Shown: positions 32,660 through 43,139 of the stretch, in pieces | How positions within the stretch are numbered: position 1 is the first letter of the stretch | How the letters are laid out: every line of letters starts with the position of its first letter | NCBI RefSeq assembly: GCF_032405125.1 | Contig: NW_027184621.1 | Location: 5,146,001 to 5,210,000 of the forward strand | Length of the DNA: 64,000 bases | Source of the DNA: Capricornis sumatraensis | Taxonomy: Eukaryota > Chordata > Mammalia > Artiodactyla > Bovidae | Reading direction: 5' to 3' | The notes under the pieces: model-generated | What the model saw: the letters and a program-made list of their open reading frames with translations, nothing else | Databases searched by the model: none | Told to the model about the DNA's origin: nothing | Position numbers and translations under genes: made by a program

Positions 32660-35454
32660 GAACGCCTGGGTACTAGGTGCAAAGGCAAGGCAGGAGTGGA
32701 GCTGAGGCCAGGAAGGCGCCAGTAGCATCTCCCAGTCTCGCGCAGCCTGCTCCTTTCTGTACTGGAAGCCTAACGCGAGGCAAGTCTGGGCAAGGCTCGC
32801 CCAGGGCACAGGAGGCTCACGCCAGCAACTATGAGAGATCGCGCCTTTGAGCAGAGCTGGAGCTCTGCCGTACTGGAGGGGCACTCGGCTCCGCCAAAGT
32901 ACTGATTGCATCCGCACGCAGCTGGGCTGCCTTCTCTTGTACTGAGGAGGCTCGCTTCCGGCATGCTGTAAACTAGGCTTCCCGGCGGGAGCGCCCCGGG
33001 CCTCCTACAGGTCTTAGCTGAGGAGCTGCTTCCCTGAGCTGGGGCTGTGGAAGGGAGTCCAGACACTCAAGGGCAGGCCCCAACCACCTGCACACGTCTC
33101 TGCTGGGGAGGGGAGCACTAGGGAAATGACGTCTGTCAGGCACCTTCTGGGCGCTCACCGAGTCAGCCTCCGCGTGTGTGGGGCTGCAGACCCCAGCCAG
33201 GGGCCCTGTGAGCCTTGTGCTCTCCGTGCTGTGCTGAGTCTGGGCGGTCAAGCAACCATAAGAATAGACTTCCAGTTGCCCTCACTTTGCCTCTAATAGA
33301 GCCCTCAAGCTGGAGCGCTTGGCAGTGTGCAACACACCGGCAACTAAGCCCTCCACAAGAACGCCTGGGGACTAGGTGCAAAGGCAAGGCAGGAGTGGAG
33401 CTGAGGCCAGGAAGGCGCCAGTAGCATCTCCCAGTCTCGCGCAGCCTGCTCCTTCCTGGACTGGAAGCCTATCCGCGAGGCAAGTCTGGGAAAGGCTCGC
33501 CCAGGGTAGAGCAACCTCACGCCAGCAACTCTGCCAGATCGGGCCTCTGAGCAGAGCTGGAGCTTTGCAGTACTGGAGGCGCACTTGGCTCCGCCAAAGC
33601 AGTGAATGCCGCCACATACCGCAGGGCTGCCTTCTCTTCTCCCGAGGAGGCTCGCTTCCCGCATGCTGTAAACTAGGCTTCCAGGCGGGGCCCCGTGCGC
33701 ATCCCACATGTATTGGCTTAGGAGCTGCTTCCCTAAGCTGGGGCTGTGGACGGGAGCCCAGACACGCAGGGGCAGGCCCCAACCACCTGCACACGTCTCT
33801 GCTGGGGAGGAGAGCACTAGGGAAATGACGTCTGTCAGGCACCTTCTGGGCGCTCACCGAGTCAGCCTCCGCGTGTGTGGGGCTGCAGACCCCAGCCAGG
33901 GGCCCTGTGAGCCTTGTGCTCTCCGTGCTGTGCTGAGTCTGGGCGGTCAAGCAACCGTAAGAATAGACTTCCAGTTGCCCTCACTTTGCCTCTAATAGAG
34001 CCCTCAAGCTGGAGCGCTTGGCAGTGTGCAACCCACCGGCAACTAAGCCCTCCACAAGAATGCCTGGGGACTAGGTGCAAAGGCAAGGCAGGATTGGAGC
34101 TGAGGCCAGGAAGGCGCCAGTAGCATCTCCCAGTCTCGCGCAGCCCGCTCCTTTCTGGACTGGAAGCCTAGCCGCGAGGCAAGTCTGGGCAAGGCTCGCC
34201 CAGGGCAGAGCAGCCTCAGGCCAGCAACTCTGCCAGATCGGGTCTCTGAGCAGAGCTGGAGCTCTCTCGTACTGGAGGCGCACTCCGCTCCCCCAAGCAG
34301 TGAATGCAGCCGCACGCATCTGGGCTGCCTCCTCTTCTCCCAAGGAGGCTCGCATCCCGCATGCTGTGCACTAGGCTTCCAGGCGGGGGCGCCCCACGCC
34401 TCCTACAGGTCTTGGCTGAGGAGCTGCTTCCCTGAGCTGGGGCTGTGTTTGGAAGCCCAGACACGCAGGGGCAGGCCCCAACCACCTGAACACGTCTCTG
34501 CTGGGGAGGAGAGCACTAGGGAAATGACGTCTGTCAGGCACCTTTTGGGCGCTCACCGAGTCAGCCTCCGCGTGTTTGGGACTGCAGACCCAGCCAGGGG
34601 CCCTGTGTGCCTTGTGTTCTCCGTGCTGTGCTGAGTCTGGGCGGTCAAGTAACCGTAAGAATACATTTCCAGTTGCCCTCACTTTGCCTCTAATAGAGCC
34701 CTCATGCTGGTGCGCTTGGCAGTGTGCAACCCACTGGCAACTAAGCCCTCCACAAGAAATCCTGGGGACTAGGTGCAAAGGCAAGGCAGGCGTGGAGCTG
34801 AGGCCAGGAAGGCGCCAGTAGCATCTCCCAGTCTCGCACAGCCCGCTCCTTTCTGGGCTAGAAGCCTAGCCGCGAGGCAAGTCTGGGCAAGGCTCGCCCA
34901 GGGCAGAGCAGCCTCACGCCAGCAACTCTGCCAGATCGGGCCTCTGAGCAGAGCTGGAGCTCTACCGTACTGGAGGGGCACTCGGCTCCGCCAAAGTACT
35001 GATTGCAGCCGCACGCAGCTCGGCTGCCTTCTCTTCTCCCGAGGAGGCTCGCTTCCCGCATGCTGTAAACTAGGCTTCAAGGCAGGGCCCCCTGCGCCTC
35101 CCACCGGTCTTGGCTCAGGAGCTCCTTCCCTGAGCTGGGGCTGTGGACGGGAGCCCAGACACGCAGGGGCAGGCCCCAAGCACCTGCACACGTCTCTGCT
35201 GGGGAGGAGAGCACTAGGGAAATGACGTCTGTCAGGCACCTTCTGGGCACTCACCGAGTCAGTTTCCGCGTTGTGGGGCTGCAGACCCCAGGCAGGGGCC
35301 CTGTGAACCTTGTGCTCTCCGTGCTGTGCTGAGTCTGGGCGGTCAAGCAACCGCTGGAGGAGCCCTGCAGTTGCCCTCCCATTGCCTCTAATAGAGCCCT
35401 CACTGCTGGAGCGCTTGGCAGTGTGCAACCCACCGGCAACTAAGCCCTCCACAA
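32660..35454. repeat. Units M47-M50; rearranged third copy of the first part of the 10-unit block
   Basis: M48 (33359) and M49 (34058) are close counterparts of M19/M20 and M29/M30: GAATGCCTGG at the start of M49, GCCGCCACATACCGC against GCCGCCACACAGAGC, and CTGTGTTTGGAAGCCC in M49. M47 (32660) is an additional T2 unit placed before them, with a type ii tail (CCATAAGAATAGAC) like M18 and M28. M50 (34756-35454) begins GAAATCCTGG and carries GGCTTCAAGGCAGGG, shared with M74. Compared with copies A and B, one unit is inserted and M21 has no direct counterpart. Confidence 0.82.
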
Positions 35455-36660
35455 GAAAGCCTGGGGACTAGGTGCAAAGGCAAGGCAGGAGTGGAGCTGA
35501 GGCCAGGAAGGCGCCAGGAGCATCTCCCAGTCTCGCGCAGCCCGCTCCTTCCTGGACTGGAAGCCTATGTGTGAAGCAAGTCTGGGAAAGGCTCGCCCAG
35601 GACAGAGCAGCCTAACGCCAGCAACTCTGTCAGATCGGGCCTCTGAGCAGAGCTGGAGCTCTGCCGTACTGGAGGCACACTCGGCTGCGCCAAAGCAGTG
35701 AATGCAGCCGCACACAGCAGGGCTGCCTTCTCTTCTCCGGAGGAGGCTCGCTTCCCGCATGCTGTAAACTAGGCTTCCAGGCGGGGCCACCTGCGCCTCC
35801 CACAGGTCTTGGCTCAGGAGCTGCTTCCCTGAGCTGGGGCTGTGGACGGGAGATCAGACACGCAGGGGCAGGCCCCAACCACCTGCATACGTCTCTGCCT
35901 GGGAGGAGAGCACTAGGGAAATGCCGGCATTCAGGCACCTTCTGGGCGCTCCTGGAGTTCACCTCAGGTGTTTGGGGCTGCAGACCACAGCCAGGGGTCC
36001 TGTGAGCCTTGTGCTCTCCGTGCTGTGCTGAGTCTGGGCGGTCAAGCAACCGCTGGAGGAGCCCTGCAGTTGCCCTCCCATTGCCTCTAATAGAGCCCAC
36101 ACTGCTGGAGCGCTTGGCAGTGTGCAACCCACCGACAACTAAGCCCTCCACAAGAACACCTAGGGACTAGGTGCAAAGGCAAGGCAGGAGTGGAGCTGAG
36201 GCCAGGAAGGCGCCAGTAGCATCTCCCAGTCTCACGCAGCCCGCTCCTTTCGGGACTGGAAGCCTAACGTGTGGCAAGTCTGGGCAAGGCTCGCCCACGG
36301 CAGAGCAACCTCACGCCAGCAACTCTGCCATATCAGGCCTCTGAGCAGAGCTGGTGCTCTGCCGTACTGGAGGGGCACTCGGCTCCGCCAAAGCAGTGAA
36401 TGTAGCCGCAAACAGCAGGGCTGCCTTCTCTTCTCTCGAGTAGGCTCGCTTCCCGCATGCTGTGCACTAGGCTTCCAGGCGGGGGCGCCCCGGGCCTCTT
36501 ACAGATCTTGGCTGAGGAGCTGCTTCCCTGAGCTGGGGCTGTGGACGGGAGCCCAGACACGCAGGGGCAAGCCACAACCACCTGCACACGTCTCTGCTGG
36601 GGAGGAGAGCACTAGGGAAATGACGTCGGTCAGGCAACTTCTGGGCACTCACCGAGTCAG
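35455..36660. repeat. Units M51 and most of M52
   Basis: M51 (35455-36153) is of the CTCCGGAGGAGG/AATGCCGGC subtype, with GGAGGCACACTCGGCTGCGCC and GTGTGAAGCAAG. Its nearest relatives are M75, M85 and M88. M52 (36154-36853) begins with the degenerate GAACACCTAGGG and has CCTTTCGGGACTGG, shared with M86 and M89. Offset to the M75 counterpart is 16770 bp, 24 units. Confidence 0.86.
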
Positions 36661-39600
36661 CCTCCGCGTGTGTGGGGCTGCAGACCCCAGCCAGGGGCCC
36701 TGTGAGTCTTGTGCTCTGCATGCTGTGCTGAGTCTGGGCGGTCAAGCAGCCGCTGGAGGAGCCCTGCAGTTGCCCTCCCATTGCCTCTAATAGAGCCCTC
36801 ACTGCTGGAGCGCTTGGCAGTGTGCAACCCACTGGCAACTAACCCCTCCACAAGAACGCCTGGGGACTAGGTGCAAATGCAAGGCAGGAGTGGAGCTGAG
36901 GCCAGGAAGGCGCCAGTAGCATCTCCCAGTCTCGCAAGCCTGCTCCTTTCTGGACTGGAAGCCTAACGCGAGGCAAGTCTGGGCAAGGCTCGCGCAGGGC
37001 ACAGCAGTCTCACGCCAGCAACTCTGAGAGATCGGGCCTTTGAGCAGAGCTGGAGCTCTGCCATACTGGAGGGGCACTCGGCTCCGCCAAAGTACTGATT
37101 GCAGCCGCACGCACCTGTGCTGCCTTCTCTTGTACTGAGGAGGCTCGCTTTCGGCATGCTGTAAACTAGGCTTCCCGGTGGGGGCGCCCCGCGCCTCCTA
37201 CAGGTCTTAGCTGAGGAGCTGCTTCCCTGAGCTGGGGCTGTGGAAGGGAGTCCAGACACTCAAGGGCAGGCCCCAACCACCTGCACACGTCTCTGCTGGG
37301 GAGGAGAGCACTAGGGAAATGACATCTGTCAGGCACCTTCTGGGCGCTCCCAGAGTTCCCCTCCGGTGTGTGGGGCTGCAGACCCCAGCCAGGGGCCCTG
37401 TGAGCCTTGTACTTTCCGTGCTGTGCAGAGTCTGGGCGGTCAAGCAAACGCAAGAGGCGACTTGCAGTAGCCCTCCCTTTGCCTCTAATAGAGCCCTCAC
37501 GGCTGGAGCGCTTGGCAGTGTGCAACCCACCGGCAACTAAGCCTTTCACAAGAACGCCTGGGGACTAGGTGCAAAGGCAAGGCAGGAGTGGAGCTGAGGC
37601 CAGGAAGGCGCCAGTAGCATCTCCCAGTCTCACGCAGCCTGCTCCTTCCTGGACTGGAAGCCTAGCCGCGAGGCAAGTCTGGGCAAATCTCGCCCTGGGC
37701 AGAGCAGCCTCACGCCAGCAACTCTGCCAGATCGGGCCTCTGAGCAGAGCTGGAGCTCTGCCGTACTGGAGGGGCACTCGGCTCCGCCAAAGCAGAGATT
37801 GCAGCCGCACGCAGCTGGGCTGGCTCCTCTTCTCCCGAGGAGACTCGCTTCCCGCATGCTGTAAACTAGGCTTCCAGGCGGGGCCCCCTGCGCCTCCCAC
37901 AGGTCTTGGCTCAGGAGCTGCTTTCCTGAGCTGGGGCTGTGGACGGGAGCTCAGACACGCAGGGGCAGGCCCCAACCACCTGCACATGTCTCTGCATGGG
38001 AGGAGAGCACTAGGGAAATGACGGCACTCAGGCACCTTCTAGGCGCTCCCAGAGTTCCCCTCCGGTGTGTGGGCTTGCAGACCCCAGCCAGGGGCCCTGT
38101 GAGCCTTGTGCTCTCCGTGCTGTGCTGAGTCTGGGCGGTCAAGCAACCGCTGGAGGAGCCCTGCAGTTGCCCTCCCATTGCCTCTAATAGAGCCCTCACT
38201 GCTGGAGCGCTTGGCAGTGTGCAACCCACTGGCAACTAAGCCCTCCACAAGAACGCCTGGGGACTATGTGCAAAGGCAAGGCAGGAGTAGAGCTGAGGCC
38301 AGGAAGGCGCCAGTAGCATCTCCCAGCCTCGCGCAGCCCGCTCCTTTCTGGACTGGAAGCCTAACGCGAGGCAAGTCTGGGCAAGGCTCGCCCAGGGCAC
38401 AGCAGCCTCACGCCAGCAACTCTGAGAGATCGGGCCTTTGAGCAGAGCTGGAGCTCTGCCATACTGGAGGGGCACTCGGCTCCGCCAAAGTACTGATTGC
38501 AGCCGCACGCACCTGGGCTGCCTTCTCTTGTACTGAGGAGGCTCGCTTCCGGCATGCTGTAAACCAGGCTTCCAAGCGGGGGCGCCCCGCGCCTCCTACA
38601 GGTCTTAGCTGAGGAGCTGCTTCCCTGAGCTGGGGCTGTGGAAGGGAGTCCAGACACTCAAGGGCAGGCCCCAACCAACTGCACACGTCTCTGCTGGGGA
38701 GGAGAGCACTAGGGAAATGACGTCTGTCAGGCACTTTCTGTGCACTAACCGAGTCAGCCTCCGCGTGTGTGGGGCTGTAGACCCCACCCAGGGGCCCTGA
38801 GAGCCTTGTGCTCTCCGTGCTGTGCTGAGTCTGGGCGGTCAAGCAACTGCAAGAATAGACTTCCAGTTGCCCTCACTTTGCCTCTAATAGAGACCTCAAG
38901 CTGGAGACCTTGGCAGTGTACAACCCACCGGCAACTAAGCCCTCCACAAGAACGCCTGGGGACTAGGTGCAAAGGCAAGGCAGGAGTGGAGCTGAGGCCA
39001 GGAAGGCGCCAGTAGCATCTCCCAGTCTCGCGCAGCCCGCTCCTTTCTGGACTGGAAGCCTAGCCGCGAGGCAAGTCTGGGCAAGGCTCGCCAAGGGCAG
39101 AGCAGCCTTACGCCAGCACTCTGCCAGATCGGGCCTCTGAGCAGAGCTGGAGCTCTGCGGTACTGGAGGCGCACTCGGCTCCGCCTAAGCAGTGATTGCA
39201 GCCCCAGGCATCCGGGCTGCCTCCTCTTCTCCCAAGGAGGGTCTCTTCCCGCATGCTGTGCACTAGGCTTCCAGGAGGGGGCGCCCCGCGCCTCCTACAG
39301 GTCTTGGCTGAGGAGCTGCTTCCCTGAGCTGGGGCTGCGGACGGGAGCCCAGACACGCAGGGTCAGGCCCCAACCACCTGAACACGTCTCTGCTGGGGAG
39401 GAGAGCACTAGGGAAATGACGTCTGTCAGGCAACTTCTGGGCGCTCAACGAGTCAGCCGCCGCTTGTGTGGGGCTGCAGACCCCAGCCAGGGGCCCTGTG
39501 AGCCTTGTGCTCTCCGTGCTGTGCTGAGTCTGGGCGGTCAAGCAACCGCTGGAGGAGCCCTGCAGTTGCCCTCCCATTGCCTCTAATAGAGACCTCACTG

Positions 39601-39790
39601 CTGGAGCGCTTGGCAGTGTGCAACCCACCGGCAACTAAGCCTTTCACAAGAACGCCTGGGGACTAGGTGCAAAGGCAAGGCAGGAGTGGAGCTTAGGCCA
39701 GGAAAGCGCCAGGAGCATCTCCCTGTATCGCGCATTCTGCTCCGTCCTGGACTGGAAGCCTAGCCTCGAGGCAAGTCTGGGCAAGGCTCG
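36661..39790. repeat. Units M52 (end) to M57 (start); copy of 4510-7640
   Basis: Matches the left part of the window at an offset of 32150-32151 bp, 46 units. Unit starts 36854, 37552, 38251, 38950 and 39650 pair with 4703, 5402, 6101, 6799 and 7499. Shared markers are GTGCAAATGCAAGG in M53/M7, CTCTGCATGCTGTG, the type ii tail of M55/M9 and GGAGCTTAGGCC in M57/M11. More differences are visible than in the 6993-bp copies, so this looks like an older duplication. The match ends near CTCGCCCACCAGAGC (M11) against CTCGCCCAGGGCAGAGC (M57). Confidence 0.85.
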
Positions 39791-42700
39791 CCCAGGGCAG
39801 AGCAGCCTCACGCCAGCAACTCTGCCAGATCAGGCCTCTGAGCAGAGCTGGAGCTCTGCCGTACGGGAGGTGCACTCGGCTCCGCCAAAGCAGTGAATGC
39901 AGCCGCACACAGCAGGGCTGCCTTCTCTTCTCCCGAGGAGGCTCGCTTCCCGCATGCTGTAAACTAGGCTTCCAGGCGGGGCCCCCTGCGCCTCCCACAG
40001 GTCTTGGCTCAGGAGCAGCTTCCCTGAGCTGGGGCTGTGGACGGGAGCTCAGACACGCAGGGGCAGGCCCCAACCACCTGCACACGTCTCTGCCTGGGAG
40101 GAGAGCACTAGGGAAATGACGGCACTCAGGCAACTTCTGGGCGCTCCCGGAGTTCCCCTCCGGTGTGTGGGGCTGTAGACCCCAGCCAGGGGCCCTGTGA
40201 GCCTTGTGCTCTCCGTGCATTGCTGAGTCTGGGCGGTCAAGCAACCGCTGGAGGAGCCCTGCAGTTGCCCTCCCATTGCCTCTAATAGAGCCCTCACTGC
40301 TGGAGCTCTTGGCTGTGTGCAACCCACCGGCAACTAAGCCCTCCACAAGAACGCCTGGGGACTAGGTGCAAAGACAAGGCAGGAGTGGAGCTGAGGCCAG
40401 GAAGGCGACAGTAGCATCTCCCAGTCTCGCGCAGCCCGCTCCTTCCTGGACTGGAAGCCTATGTGCGAGGCAATTCTGGGCAAGTTCGCCCAGGACAGAG
40501 CAGCCTAACGCCAGCAACTCTGCCAGATCGGGCCTCTGAGCAGAGCTGGAGCTCTGCCGTACTGGAGGTGCACTCGGCTCCGCCAAAGCAGTGAATGCAG
40601 CTGCAAGCAGTCAGGCTGCTTTCTCTTCTCCCGAGGAGGCTCGCTTCCCACATGCTGTAAACTAGGCTTCCAGGTGGGGCCCCCCGCGCCTCCCACAGGT
40701 CTTGACTCAGGAGCTGCTTCCCTGAGCTGAGGCTGTGGACGGGAGCCCAGGCACGCAGAGGCAGGCCACAACCACCTGCCCACCTCTCTGCAGGGAAGGA
40801 GAGCACTAGGGAAATTACGTCTGTCAGGCACCTTCTGGGCGCTCCCGGAGTTCGCCTCCGGTGTGTGGGGCTGCAGACCCCAGCCAGGGGCCCTGTGAGC
40901 CTTGTGCTCTCCGTGCTGTGCTGAGTCTGGGCGGTCAAGCAACCGCTCGAGGAGCCCTGCAGTTGCCCTCCCTTTGCCTCTAATAGAGCCTTCACTGCTG
41001 GAGCGCTTGGCAGTGTGCAACCCACCGGCAACTAAGCCTTTCACAAGAACGCCTGAGGACTAGGTGCAAAGTCAAGGCAGGAGTGGAGCTGAGGCCAGGA
41101 AGGCGCCAGTAGCATCTCCCAGTCTCGCGCAGCCTGCTCCTTCCTGGACTGGAAGCCTAGTCGCAAGGCAAGTCTGGGCAAACTTGCCCTGGGCAGAGCA
41201 GGCTCACACCAGCAACACTGCCAGATCGGGCCTCTGAGCAGAGCTGGAGCTCTGCCGTACTGGAGGCGCACTCGGCTCCGCCAAAGCAGTGAATGCAGCC
41301 GCACACAGCAGGGCTGCCTTCTCTTCTCCACAGGAGGCTCGCTTCCCGCATGCTGTAAACTAGGCTTCCAGGTGGGGCCCCCTGTGACTCCCACAGGTCT
41401 TGGCTAAGGAGCTGCTTCCCTGAGTTGGGACTGTGGACGGGAGCTCAGACACGCAGGGGCAGGCCCCAACCACCTGCACACGTCTCTGCCTGGGAGGAGA
41501 GCACTAGGGAAATGAGGGCACTCAGGCACCTTCTGGGCGCTCCCGGAGTTCACCTCCGGTGTGTGGGGCTGCAGACCCCAGCCAGGGGCCCTGTGAGCCT
41601 TGTGCTCTCCGTGCTGTGCTGAGTCTGGGCGGTCAAGCAACCGCTGGAGGAGCCCTGCAGTTGTCCTCCCATTGCCTCTAATAGAGGCCTCACTGCTGGA
41701 GCGCTTGGCAGTGTGCAACCCACTGGCAACTAAGCCCTCCACAAGAACGCCTGGGGACTAGGTGCAAAGGCAAGGCAGGAGTGGAGCTGAGGCAGGAAGG
41801 CGCGAGTAGCATCTCCCAGTCTCGCGCAGCCCGCTCCTTTCTGGACTGGAAGCCTAACGCGAGGCAAGTCTGGGCAAGGCTCACCCAGGGCACAGCAGCC
41901 TCACACCAGGAACTCTGAGAGATCGGGCCTTTGAGCAGAGCTGGAGCTCTGCCGTACTGGAGGGGCACTCGGCTCCGCCAAAGTACTGATTGCAGCCACA
42001 CGCACCTGGGCTGCCTTCTCTTGTACTGAGGAGGCTCGCTTCCGGCATGCTGTAAACTAGGCTTCCCGGCGGGGGCGCCCGGCGCCTCCTACAGGTCTTA
42101 GCTGAGAAACTGCTTCCCTGAGCTGGGGCTGTGGAAGGGAGTCCAGACACTCAAGGGCAGGCCCCAACCACCTGCACACGTCTCTGCTGGGGAGGAGAGC
42201 ACTAGGAAAATGACATTTGTCTGGCACCTTCTGGGCGCTCCCGGAATTCCCCTCCGGTGTGTGGGGCTGCAGACCCCAACCAGGGGCCCTGTGAGCCTTG
42301 TGCTCTCCGTGCTGTGCTGAGTCTGGGCGGTCAAGCAACCGCTGGAGGAGCCCTGCAGTTGCCCTCCCATTGCCTCTAATAGAGCCCTCACTGCTGGAGC
42401 GCTTGGCAGTGTGCAACCCACCGGCAACTAAGCCCTCCACAGGAACGCCTGGGAACTAGGTTCAAAGGCAAGGCAGGAGTGGAGCTGAGGCCAGGAATGC
42501 GCCAGAAGCATCTCCCAGTCTCGCGAGCCCGCTCCTTCCTGGACTGGAAGCCTATGTGCGAGGCAATTCTGGGCAAGGCTCGCTCAGACAGAGCAGCCTA
42601 ACGCAAGCAACTCTGCCAGATCCGGACTCTGAGCAGAGCTGGAGCTCTGCCGTACTGGAGGTGCACTCGGCTCCGCCCAGGCAGTGAATGCAGCCGCACG

Positions 42701-43139
42701 CAGCCGGGCTGCCTTCTCTTCTCCCGAGGAGGCTCGCTTCCCGCATGCTGTAAACTAGGCTTCCAGGGGAGGCCCCCCGCGCCTCCCACTGGTCTTGACT
42801 CAGGAGCTGCTTCCCTGAGCTGGGGATGTGGACCGGAGCCCAGACACGCAGGGGCAGGCCCCAACCACCTGCACACGTCTCTGCTGGGAAGGAGAGTACT
42901 AGGGAAATGACGTCTCTCAGGCACCTTCTGGGCTCTCCCGGAGTTCACCTCCGGAGTGTGGGGCTGCAGACCCCAGCCAGGGGCCCTGTGAGCCTTCTGC
43001 TCTCCGTGCTGTGCTGAGTCTGGGCGGTCAAGCAACCGCTGGAGGAGCCCTGCAGTTGCCCTCCCATTGCCTCTAATAGAGCCCTCACTTCTGGAGCGCT
43101 TGGCAGTGTGCAACCCACCGGCAACTAAGCCCTCCACAA
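39791..43139. repeat. Units M57 (rest) to M61; first copy of an 18-unit-spaced block
   Basis: M58 to M61 (starts 40349, 41047, 41745, 42443) pair with M76 to M79 at offsets of 12573-12576 bp. Markers: CTGAGCTGAGGCTG with GCAGAGGCAGGCCAC (M58), AGTCGCAAGGCAAG (M59), GCTGAGGCAGGAAGGC with a base lost (M60) and CAGGGGAGGCCCCCCGC (M61). M60 is T2 with an EcoRI site at 42244-42249. The match breaks close to the start of M62. Confidence 0.88.
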
